A stretch of DNA of 64,000 nucleotides from Rachycentron canadum. Its lineage: Eukaryota; Chordata; Actinopteri; Carangiformes; Rachycentridae. Made by a program: the position numbers and the translations under genes. Numbering within the stretch: position 1 is the stretch's first letter; each line of letters begins with the position of its first letter. Below the pieces are notes generated by a model. The model was not told the origin of the DNA. It did no database searches and saw only the letters and a list, made by a program, of their open reading frames with translations. Shown here piece after piece: positions 37,001-49,000 of the stretch. The stretch spans positions 25,757,643 to 25,821,642 of the forward strand of contig CM076653.1 of NCBI GenBank assembly GCA_038496675.1, in the 5' to 3' direction.

Positions 37001-40000
37001 ATTTTAATGATCTCAGAATAAAATGTCTTCATGTCTTGATAGGTGATCTCATATTGTTTTTCACATTGTCTCCAGGTACTTTCTGTGTCTACAACTGAGG
37101 AAGGACATTATGCGTGGTATTCTTCCCTGTTCCTTTGTCACACTATCCTTGCTGGGCTCTTACACAGCCCAGTCAGAGCTTGGGGAGTATGACCCAGACG
37201 TACATGGAACAGATTATGTTAAGGATCTGAACCTGGCCCCAGGACAAACCAAAGAGCTGGAGGACAAAGTGATGGAGTTGCATCGCACATACAGGTAATC
37301 AAAAGGGATGGGCATGGATGACAAACATAGCACTGGCAATCTTAAGTTTACTGAAACCATTAATCAAGTTTGAGTTGGCACAATTCATAAACTGTGCAGG
37401 GCCTCTTCATATTCAGTGTTTTTGATAAATCCTATAAAAAATGACAATAAAATATGTGTTTTTTTCTTAAATGACTCTTCTCATGTGTATGCTTCCAGGT
37501 CAATGAGTCCAGCCCAAGCAGACATGTTGTTTCTGGAAAATGCCAAGAAACTCGCCATGTATGGAGTTGACCTGCACCAAGCCAAGGTAGGGTGTTTCAT
37601 AATTTTGTTTTGTTTTGTTTTTTTTAATCTATGTATCAATTAATTATTAACGGGTTGTGGTTGTGATGCAGTTGTTTTTTTTTTAATTCAAAATTCTTCC
37701 TTTCATTTTTAAAATGATAATTTTTTTGAAATAGTGTGCTTGTATTACATCAGGAGCATCTCAATTTTAATTACAAAATTGATGTCAACTCCCTTTTAGA
37801 GAAATTTAGAGATTAGAGATAGCAATTCAAACTCCATGACCCCAAACTCCATGTCCTTGTAGTGTGAGAAAGTCTGCCACCTAGTGACCATTTAATTGAA
37901 GTGCATTGGAATGGTGACGACGTACGGTGATAAAATACCACGTCTATTTTTGTGTGTGCAGGATCTGGATGGTGTTGACATTACATTGGGGGTTTGCTCC
38001 AGTGGTCTGATGGTTTACAAGGACAAACTGAGGATTAACCGTTTCCCTTGGCCCAAAGTGCTTAAGATCTCTTACAAACGCAGCAGCTTCTTTATCAAGA
38101 TCCGACCATCAGAGGTAAATATGCATTTACTTTTGGCATTCTGTTTTTGGTATATATATGTTTATATATTGTGTGTGTGTGTGTATTTATGTGTGTGTAT
38201 ACACACACACTTGTCTTTCTACCTCATTCTAATTCTACGAATTACCTTTAGATTAACTGTTTCATTTACTGTGGATTTATTATACTCAAGCCCTTCTTTG
38301 GACCTATTTAAACTCTCATTTCAAAATTGACAGGGTTTTCTTTTGTTCATGTAATCATGTTGCATGGCAGAATGACTTCAACGGGTATATTCGACTTTGA
38401 CTTTTATTTGTTTATATTTATTTGTTCCTTCACCTGCAGCAAGAGCAATATGAAAACACGATTGGCTTTAAACTGCCCAACTACAAAGCCTCAAAGAAGC
38501 TGTGGAAAGTTTGTGTTGAACACCATACCTTCTTCAGGTAAGAACAGGTTATTCTCACCTTATTCTGAATGACATTTCCCTGCCTGGCAACAGAGGTCAA
38601 TTTCAGATTCTGTCTATCCCCTAGATAATTGGCTCACGGGTCTCTTTAATCCCTGCCCTGGCTCCGTGGCAGTGTAACCACAGAGGAAAAGTTATATACC
38701 TGTGGTCCTGAGTTTAGAACCTCAAGGATTTTATCTTCTAAATAAGATCCTTATTATATAACATTTCCATTTTGCAAAATTTAGTGGTGTGATATTAATA
38801 TCACTTATATTTGATCTCCAGGTGTGTGGGTTTCTCACATTGATGATTAAATGTTGGGTGGAAGAAAATGAAATGACTGTGTTACTGTGTCTGTCCGTCA
38901 GGGTTTCAACAGTGGAGCCTCCCTCATCACGCCGTTTCCTCGTCTTGGGCTCAAAGTTCCGATACAGTGGGCGTACCCAGGCCCAGACCCGCCAGGCAAG
39001 CTCCATGATTGATCGCCCAGCCCCTCGCTTCACACGCTCTGCAAGCAAGAGGCTGTCCCGTAATTTAGATGGAGGTATGTGCTAGTGTGTCTGGGTGTCA
39101 TTGCGTCACATATGCCTCTCGTAATAAAAGCTATTCTCTGGCTTGTTTCCCTCTTGCAGCTGGAGATGACACTCTCCAGTTTCTGCAACAGCTCTCAGCA
39201 TCAAGCCGGTCTGAGGCTGATGATTGGTCATTGATGCTGGAATCTAACGAATCTCAGCCTTCGTCTGAATTCCCAGGTACCAGGAACAGTGTGGAAGTCC
39301 ACCGGCACTTTTTTGCATATTTGCAGCATTTATTTTTTCTTGCTCACAAACATCTTTATTGCATCAATTAACATACCCATCATTTCTGGATCATTTGCTT
39401 TCATGTCTGTAAACCTTTGAAGACATTGCTCTTCAGCTTTGGCACAGATGGTTAAGTTGTCAAGAAGGTGGCCTTCGTACTGACATAAGGATGACAAAAC
39501 CCACCTCATACTTCCCCTGGCATGATCCCAGGGTAGCTTTGGTCACTGTGAACTCTTACAGAAAAAGTTTCCGCACATACATAACTGCACATTGGCATTT
39601 CCAGTCTTGAAGCTACTGTTCCTCTTTTTTTGGCATTTCCAGAAGTTGCTGCTTGCACAACAACTACTTGCATTTGGTTCTGGCTTGTATCGTTATGTTC
39701 AATATCATAACTGACTCACTCACTCATTACTACTCCACTGGCTGTCATTAAAACAGGATAAAACTGGAACTGTAAGCACTCAAAGTTAAAGGCCAGTTTT
39801 GCCCTTTTTAACTGTTCTTGTTCTGAAGAATGAGGCATCTTTCATTCGGCTTTGTACTAACCTTAGTCAAAAACACGCTTGAAGCACTGTGACACTTTCA
39901 CAGTGCCCGTCATCTCTCCGGCAAAACATTACATAAACTGCTATCACCTCATCATCTCTTCACAGTAAAATGGGAGTCTGACCAAGCTTTCACTGAGTCA

Positions 40001-43000
40001 TGGGAGCAGGGGCAGTCTGTTCAGACAGTCACAGTAACCTGGCAGGACACTGAGACTGAGCAGAGTGGCTCTAAAACCATCAGCCAGACGGTCAGTCAGC
40101 CATGGCAGGAGCTGGCATCTGATGAGCAGCAGCAAAGGCGAAAGGAAGACGAGTGGTCTGCACTGCTTTATCGTGATCCTCCTTTTCCCTTTATCCCACC
40201 TTTTGATTCTGTGAAACAGCTAGGTATCATCACCCATCTGCCACTATGTATATCCTCCAAGGCTTTCATGTAGAAACACATGCGCTGCTTTGTTTATATT
40301 TTCAGGTTTGATTGTTTTTTTTCCTCATTTGTTGTGAAAGTGCTGAATGTTGCTTCTCTGATTTTGTCAGCTAAGCTCAGCTTAACAAAAATGAGCTCTA
40401 TGGACAGGCTCTTGCAACGGCAGCTGAAAGAGCAAGATGATTGGTTCCTGTACTTTGACAGAATCTACTCTTTGCCTTCGCTTGAGAGTGTTGAAAAACC
40501 ATGTGAGTTTCTTTGTGTGGATATATGTCAAGTATTTATGGAATTCAAATGCAGTTAGTAAAATGTGGTAACAACCTGCATTATTAACAAAATTTTTGTT
40601 TCATGGTTCATAGTTTTACCTTCACCTCTGCTCCTCTTAGTCTCTACCCTAGGACTCCAGGTCCAGGAGAAGGAAGCTCATGAACTGACCAGGGAGGAGG
40701 TCATTGACAGGCTTCAAGAATCAGTAACTTTGATAGACAGGCTCATAGAGGCGGATGTTTTGGAAAGGAGGCTGAGGGAAGTGAGGGATTTCACGGAAAG
40801 GCTTCAAGGAGTGGATGAGGTGGAAGAAAGACTTCAAGAAGTGATAGAGGAAGAATTGGGGAAGGAGGAAGTAGACAGGTTAAAAGTAGAAGAACAAGAG
40901 TTGGAGAGGGAAAAACAAATGCAACTGGAAGGTAGAACAGAAAGAGGGGTGAAGAAATCTGTGAGGATGATGGAGACAAACGAAGAGGATGAAGTTGACG
41001 AACTGGAAGAGCAAATAAAGCAGGTGTTTTTAAAGGGCTTGTTGCCAGAGGAAGAAGAGGTTGAGGTGAAACAGGTTAGTGAAAAAGAGGTGACAGTTGA
41101 GAGTCTGTTAGAAAAGGAATGGCAAAATGAGGTGGAGGAAAGTCTTGGCTCTCCAGATGTCACTGGCACTACATCTGTAGTTGCAGTTCAGAGGCTGGAG
41201 CATAGGACTAAGAAGAGAGTGACTGTTGTTGATGAGAGAGGGCAACAACTGGGAGATATAGACAACATGCAGGTAGAGACTGGTGTCATAACAGAGGAGA
41301 GGTTAGAAAAGCGAGAGATACGGCGCAAGACAGAATTACTGGAAGAGAGAATGGAGAGGCTTCGGGCTGAGTCTCAAGTTGAAGATAAAGATGCCTGGTT
41401 CATACGTTTTGACCGCCCCGAATACAGAGCTGTTTTTAAACCACCAGGTACACTATGTCATTGAGCAAACAGCTTTACTAATCTCTATAATATTTTAATA
41501 TCACTACAAACTCCCTTTTTTTGTGCAGTTCACTTCAAACATTTAACTGTGACACTGTCTGAAATTTGAAGTTAAAGGAGAATTCAACAGACTGGCTCCT
41601 ATATCAATGTTATTGCTCTTTTTTTCTTATAATTAAAATTAGACTTTTATCAGAGGACTGTCTGTGTTGGATATCATTTTGAGTTATTTTCAGGTGAACC
41701 CAGTGTAATAGAAGTAAAGACAGTTGAGCTGACAAAAAAATTGGTTGATATAGATCTCTTAATGGTGCAAAAGGGAGGAAATATGGATATCAAATGCTTT
41801 CAGCCTTCATTTACCTTACTAGCTTTTTATCACTGCATGTTCAAAGACTCCTTTATCTTTACTCTTATTAGTTACCACTGTGGAACATGCTCAAGTGGAT
41901 AAAGATGAGTATGTCATCTCAAAGACTGAGATTACAGCAGATGAGGAGAAAACAGAGATTATAGTGGAAGAGAGAAAAATAAGAGAAGAATGGCTGGCAC
42001 CAGAGATCTCACCGCCACAGACCATCACAGACAGAGAGGATGGCTGGTTTGTGATGCTGGATGTTGTCCCCAGAGAAACACCTTATGTACCACCAGGTAC
42101 TGCTTAAATCCCCCTGCGCCTTACATTAGGCTTTATATTGTGCTTGCTACTTGTGCTAAAACTGTCTCTGTTCATATCAGTTATCTTGAAGGGACGCGAC
42201 CAGATGGATGCAGAAAGTTTTGTCTCTCTGGTTGAAGCTCCAGAAGATAAGGAGATTAGAGAAATAATTGTTGAAGAGAGACTAGAGATAATAGAAGAGG
42301 CACCGAAACATCTACCAGAGATCCTACTACAGCCAGTGACAGACAGAGAAGATGACTGGTTTGTGTTGCTGGATGTTGTTCCCAAAGAGACACCTTATGT
42401 ACCACCAGGTACTGTTAAAATCGCCTTGCGCCTTGCATTATGCTTTATATTGTGCTTACTACTTGTGTTAAAACTGTCTCTGTTCATATCAGTTTTCTTG
42501 AAGGAACAAGATCAAATGGAGGAAGAGAGTTTTGTCTCTGTGGTTGGAACTGCTGCAGATGAGATTAGAGAAGTAGTCATTGAAGAGAGAACGATAACAG
42601 AAGAGGCACTAAGACAGCAACTAGAAATCTCACTACAGCCAGTGACATACAGAGAAGATGACTGGTTTTTGTTACTGGATGTTGTTCCCAGAGAAACATC
42701 ATATGTACCACCAGGTACTGCTTTGCAGCATTATAAAAACAAGCAATCATCCTGAGCTTTGCAGAAGCTTTGATTCTTAAATAAGAGATCACTGTCCATA
42801 GTGTCTGAGGATTTGTATCTCTTTTGTTGTAGTTGCTGTTGTGGAGCGTGCTCAAGTGTCTCCAGAGGAATTTGTCTCTCAAGTATCAACCATTGAGCAG
42901 ATGGAAAAAAGAGTGGAGGTTGTGGTAGAAGACAAAGAAATAAAACAAGAGCTGAGTGAAAAGAGAGCAGTAGCACTGCAACAGGTGGCAAGAGAAGTAG

Positions 43001-46000
43001 AGGATGACTGGTTTGTGCTGTTGGATCCTCCCATTAGAGAACCATCCTTTGTGCCACGAGGTATTTCCAAATTTCTTCTAAGCTCCTCCTCAGTCCTTGT
43101 GTGGATTTGTGTGCTCAATTTGTCACCTTTTTCACTTAAGTGTCTTACAGCGCCCATTTATTCTCTTTCTCATTAGTTACCATGGCCGAGTATGTTCAGG
43201 TTTATCCTGAAGGGACAGTAGCCATGGAGTCAAAGAAGGAGGTTGTGGTTGAAGTGATTGTGGTGCAGGAGGAGGAAAAGAAGCCTCCTGTGCAAATTAT
43301 TCCAATGATAAAAATATCCCAGCCTGTGAGAGAAAGAGATGATGACTGGTTTCTGCTGCTGGATGTTGTTCGTGAAGAAGCAGTCATATTACCACCAGGT
43401 ATCCAGTTAATGTATTTTTGTACCCCATCAGAATTCACTCTAAAACATAATATTTTATGCAGATACAGAGAACAGCTTCTGACTAGTCTTTAGGGTAGAA
43501 TATTTGTGCGGTCACTAAGATCCTTTGCCTTCTCCTTTGCCAGTTACCCCTGTTGAGATTATTCAGGACATGAGGAAGACATATGAGGTTGAGGTGACAA
43601 CCGCAGAGACTAAACCATGGAAGAAGACGATAATTGGTGTGGTCAGAGGGCAAGACAAGACAAGTTTTTCTGAAATGAGACAAATCCAAATTGCACCACC
43701 ATTAGAGAGAGAAGCAGGAGATGACTGGTTTGTCCTGTTCGACATCATTCGAGAAAAGCCTGTTGTCGTACCCCCAGGTACCTTATGTTGCCAAAGAGTC
43801 TACATGCACTGTGCTAAAAAAAAAAACAACAAAAAACCAGAATGCAGAATTAGATTAATTTGCATGAAATTTACACTTTTATGTGTCTATTAGTTACTGT
43901 GGTAGAGCATATTGTCAATTTAGTGCAGCTACTAAAAGAAAGCTGGAAAATGATCACATATAATGTAAATGGTTGTTTTCAGCCTTATATACAAACATCT
44001 CTATTTTAATATGCTTTTTTTTTTTTACTTTTGTACTTCATTTCCATAATAACACCTGATTGTATATTTGTAGTAGTCGCTGTCCCTGAGCGTATCCAGT
44101 TTCCACGAGAGGTCAGTGTTCCAACTGCCATGGCCAAAACAAGGATTGATGTTTCTGAGAGAAGGCCACTGTTTGAGAAACGAATCCTGGAGGAAAGACA
44201 TCCACTCCCTCACACGCATGTCAATGATGATTGGTTTGTTCTACTAGATGTTGGCCTCAAAGAGTCAGGTATTTTTATTTGACCTGTTTTGATTTGTTTT
44301 GTGGACGAACATCTTACACATTGTCACGCTTGCTTCGCTCCATGAAACGCTTATAACGTCTGCAGCCTGTTAACGGCAGCAAGGGCAGTTTCACTGTTAT
44401 TCGTGGACCTCTAACTGTGTTATGTTTTGCAGCGTGAAAAACTACTGTCTTCTTAATCTCAGCATTTCACCAGTTCAACTTCATTGAGCTTTTTAGCTCT
44501 TTGCAGCCTAACATCATCTGCTTTTGCATCCATCATTGGATCGTAACAAGAACTAAACAGCGCTTTTGCTCTCATTCCACTTGTGAATATTTGCTTCTGG
44601 CCCACCTCTGGCTCAGAATATGTGCTTGTCCTTTATAAAAGGGAGTCAAACGCAGAATGCAAGGTAGAGTATATGGCTCCAGTGTGCGCATGTACCTCAT
44701 CATAGAGGCATGAGAGTGTAAGTATGACATGGCTCTTTGCATATATGTGCTCTTGTGTGTTTGTATGTTTGTACCTATTTCACTGTGTATTGTACTCTGA
44801 GAGGATTTGATAATGTCTAATCTCCAAAGAATCTTAACTCATCTTAAATAAATCTTACATCTTATCTCGTTGTAACACATTTTACTAAATTGCATTTGCT
44901 CATTTACTCATATTTACATTTTGTCTGTATTGTATCCAGTGGTGAGCACACAGAGGGGCACCCGTCCTGTCAGTGCTCCGGTCTTCTCCCAGGCTGCTCT
45001 GGCTGAGGCAGGGATCCCCATGGCCCCTTTCGACCAGCCCCAGACCTCCACTCCAATCAAGACCAGCCGCCGGGAGGAAAGAAAGCTGGAGGTCACAGTA
45101 GAATCTGTGGAGCCCTCAAAGATCGAGGCTGAGGCTGAGGTCAAGGTATTCAATTTTAGTGACCACTCATTGATGATATAATTTCAGCAGAAGCTTAAAG
45201 GTTTATTTGCAGAAAAAAGTTAGCGTCCCATACTGTATGTATGTAAGCATACAGTAAAAAAAAAACAGTACATACATACTGTATGTATGTAATCCTCATT
45301 GTGGTTACCCAGGTATTTTGAGCATAGGTGCTACTTAAAGAAGAACTCTTTTGTTGTAAATACATGTTAGTCTTTAACAATGAGAGAGTTTAAAGGAGCA
45401 AGCAAAGAATGCTCTCTGTGTCAGTGTGTGAGCTGTGTCTCTCTTGCTGCTGTAGCCAGCAGTGTGGAGTGACCAGGGAACAGTAGACTCTTCACTGATA
45501 TCCACCATCAATGGGGACATCCAGGTTAGTGTCAGACACTGGCCTCTTGCATTTCATCCCATAGAAGTCATGTGTCCACTATGGTTGAGCTCTTGAGTGT
45601 CACACCCAACAAGCAGAGGATGCTAACATGTGTTCCTCTCTCCTCCCTGGGGTAGCACGAGTCTGGGGTCACAAGCACAGAGGTGGTGCGAATGCGAAAG
45701 GTCAGATTCTGAGCATCATACATGTTTCCATAGCCATTTCTCGACCTCCATTCTGATTATATCAAGCCTCTCATCCAAAAGACTAATTTCACCCTCTTCT
45801 CATGTTGTGCTTCCATATGGCTAGGTCTTAAATGAAAACCACACCAGGTTCGATGCTCATACAATATATTTCGAAAGGTAGAAAAATGTACAAAAAGATA
45901 AATATGTTAAGTAACTGTAACTTTAGTGTGAAGACATCATGCTTGTTTAAAAGTATGTTTTACACATATAATCTGTTTCAAAATCAAGAAGGCATTAATT

Positions 46001-49000
46001 TCTTCTCATTGCTTGTTGTCATAAACCCTGGAATGAACACATGCATGATTATAGATAGATAATGCACTTTACTAAAAATGGGCATGATAAATGGTGTTGT
46101 ATCACATTTCTGTCACTCCACCATTCTTTATTTCTTTGCTCATTATAAAAAGATTTTTCTTAAATCAGTCCTCTACAGCCTTAAGTTCTTTTCTTTGTTA
46201 GTACGTTGCAGTTTCGCCCATATGACCATGTGTCCCCAAACTGTTTTGCATGCAGACTCCTCTCAATTCTTCTTGTCTGTTGTATTAACACTTTAGTAAA
46301 CGTCATTGTATGCATGTCCAACGTATGGCAGTTTGATGCCAGCTTAGAGGGAAACTGAGACAAACCACACTTTTTTGTTCTTTTCATTTTTCACAGAAAA
46401 GAGCTAAGAAAATTGAGGGTGACTCAATTTATATCAGACATAGCCTTTTAATGTTGGAGGTTTGTATCCCTTCTGGAGATGTCAGTCTCTAGCTGTATTT
46501 TCTTGCTCTTTGGCACACTGGCTACTGTTTAATATCACGCTTGCATGTGGCTCATGACTCACACTTTTTGCATCAGTGGTTAATGATTGGCTGTAGATTG
46601 AATGATAAATGTGGCAATGTAACTAATCTGATTGTATCAGGAGAGTGCTGTTGACCTTACAACAAGTATTTGGTTATGGTCAGGATTCTTACTATTGAAG
46701 TGTTATACATAAACTTGTTAAGGATGCTGCACTCCTTGGCATCCTCATACTAATGATCTAATGATCAGCCATGAGATGTGGTCAATTAACTAATAACTGA
46801 CAGCAAGAGCTTTTCTAAGGTGTAGTTTTTCAAGCCAGGATCCTCAAGCTGCTCCATTTATATATAATATAGATTTTTTTTATACAGATCATCAGTATTC
46901 TCCTGTTCCTGCTTTTGCTTTTTCCTCCATCTCACTTTGTAACTTGCCAGTAATGTATGCTAATGAAAACATTTGACCATAGAAATGAAAATCAAAATAA
47001 TTTCACATTTTGCTGTTATGTCTGAAAGAAATGAAGCTTGGAGAAACACTTATCATTAAGTTGCTCTTTATCACCACAATAAATCATGATTAATAGCTAG
47101 CAAACACTTCTGTTCATGAACTAGAATACTGTCTGCAGTATGTTTGGTAAGATGGTTACAAATATCTAAGATGTCCATAAAGATCAACTTGATGCTAAAT
47201 GTTGCCAAATCAGTGCTGCTTCTGTTACTTTTGTTCATTTGTGTTAAATGATCAGGTTTCATCTCTGACAACTTGTACTATGTCTGCTACCATCATTTCT
47301 CTTGCTCTTTGATTTGCAGCCTGTGTTCACGTGTTTCACTGCGAGCATAAAGCTATGAAATAGATCCATGTGTGCTTTGTTGTGTAGTTAATAGCTTCTT
47401 CTACCAATCCAAAGTTATAATTGACTTTGATACATTATAGCATTGACTCCTTCGAACATTTCTTTTAATCATCTGACAGACTTAATTTAGGTTTTGAAGA
47501 GGAGTCTAGATTGTTTCCTTAGAATCACAAATTAATCCTGCTTCTGCTTATTTAATCAGCAATATATCAACAGAAATTGTACTGAATCTGAAAAAAGCAA
47601 TATAATCTGACTTTTTTTTCTCACTTTTCTTATTCTCTCCTGTTTGTTAATTTCTCCCTTTCTTCCAACTACAAACATGGCCTTCGTCTGTCCTTTCACT
47701 CCCCATACAACTTTCACTACCAATCCTCACTTAATCCTCGCATTGTTTCATTTCCTCACTTATCTTGCCACAAAATATCCTGTCACCCTCTTCCTACACC
47801 CCACCACCACAACCTCTGTATAGGAGTTCACTAAGCCTCAGGAGGACCTACTCAGGCATCATGCCAGTATCAGTAAGCTGAAGAAGAACTTCATGGAAGC
47901 CGTCCCAGAGCCCAGGCCCAGTGAATGGGACAAGCGCCTGTCCACACACTCTCCGTTCCGCACCCTGGGTATCAATGGTCAGCCCCTGCCCAGTGCAGAT
48001 GGGGTAAGCTTTCAACAAAAATCACCCACTGCCAATTACTATATATTTATCTGAATTCTGTCAGGAATTCAGTTCAGGAATTTTAGAATTCATGCAAATA
48101 AAGTTATTTTCAATTGAATGTGCTGTTTAGGATTACACAGTGCCTGAACTGACTTGGTTGAAGTTGAATGTGTTTTTCATTGCCCTGCACCTTCAGAGAT
48201 TATTGTACTTGACTGGAAAGCATCACTGCACTAATGTGAGCAGTGTGCATGGGTTTGTATTGGAACAGAAGAACCTGAAATTCTGTTTGAGTCATTTTTA
48301 AGTCTGCGTATTTTCAAAGATTGAATTGCTGCATAAGATTATATTATATTTTTTTTACACAATGAACACATTCAAAGAAAAGAACCGGATACAGAGGGAG
48401 TCAGGCTCTTCTGGTTTTCATTCTAGGTTCACTGGCAGTTTGAGTATAATGAATAGTGTGTGCATGTGCAGACCTATTCAAGACAATAGCATGTGGTATG
48501 TAACACATGCATGTGAATGGAGAATGCAGTCTAACTTGTGAATAGGGTCTGTACTTTTGTTCTTTCACTTAAAAGACTCATGTGGCGGAGGCAATTGGGT
48601 CTCTTAAAACTCTGAGAACTAATTTTAGTTCATCTTACCTGAAGTGGACGCCTCTGAACCTTGACATGTTCTTGTTGCATGACTGACAGACGGGACTTTG
48701 AAGATGTACTGCATGACTTCAAGATGACCACTCTCTTGAATATTTGCACGTTCTGACACTGAGCAGAATTTACTTTTTCCCCTCTTCTCTATCCCTCCTT
48801 CATTGTTGAGCTTTCTTTCTGCATTTATTACTTTTTACTTTGCACACTTTGTCAAGCTGCTCTCACTCGTTTTGGCTGCTGCTTCAAGCCTTGGTTTTTT
48901 TTCCATTAAAGAGACAAGGCCTCATTCACAGTTGTATCAGCAGTTTTTGCTCCATTCTATATAATATAAATGTACTACTACTGGCATCAAAAGGTGTCTT

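Larger units (their letters stand above)
39160..44268 (+). repeat. Array of eleven W-motif exons inside epb41
   Basis: Exons 39160-39276, 39966-40223, 40371-40502, 40641-41447, 41872-42096, 42181-42408, 42493-42714, 42833-43060, 43177-43398, 43544-43777 and 44077-44268. Every one begins and ends in phase 1 and is a multiple of three, so any can be skipped or copied without a frame break. Each ends in a version of [20 protein letters not shown], from divergent ([24 protein letters not shown]) at the left to near-consensus at 42-43 kb. The middle repeats are about 74-78 residues: a start like V.VVERAQV.PEEFVS, an acidic stretch with IREIIVEER, then the W motif. The 807-nt fourth exon adds a long acidic, probably coiled-coil part before its motif. 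The start of that exon could also be 27 nt upstream (acceptor at 40613). Confidence 0.88.

Noticed and set aside
41880..42107. W-motif exons as separate small genes
   Set aside because: Each lacks its own start context and is framed by acceptor and donor in constant phase 1, so they are internal exons of epb41.
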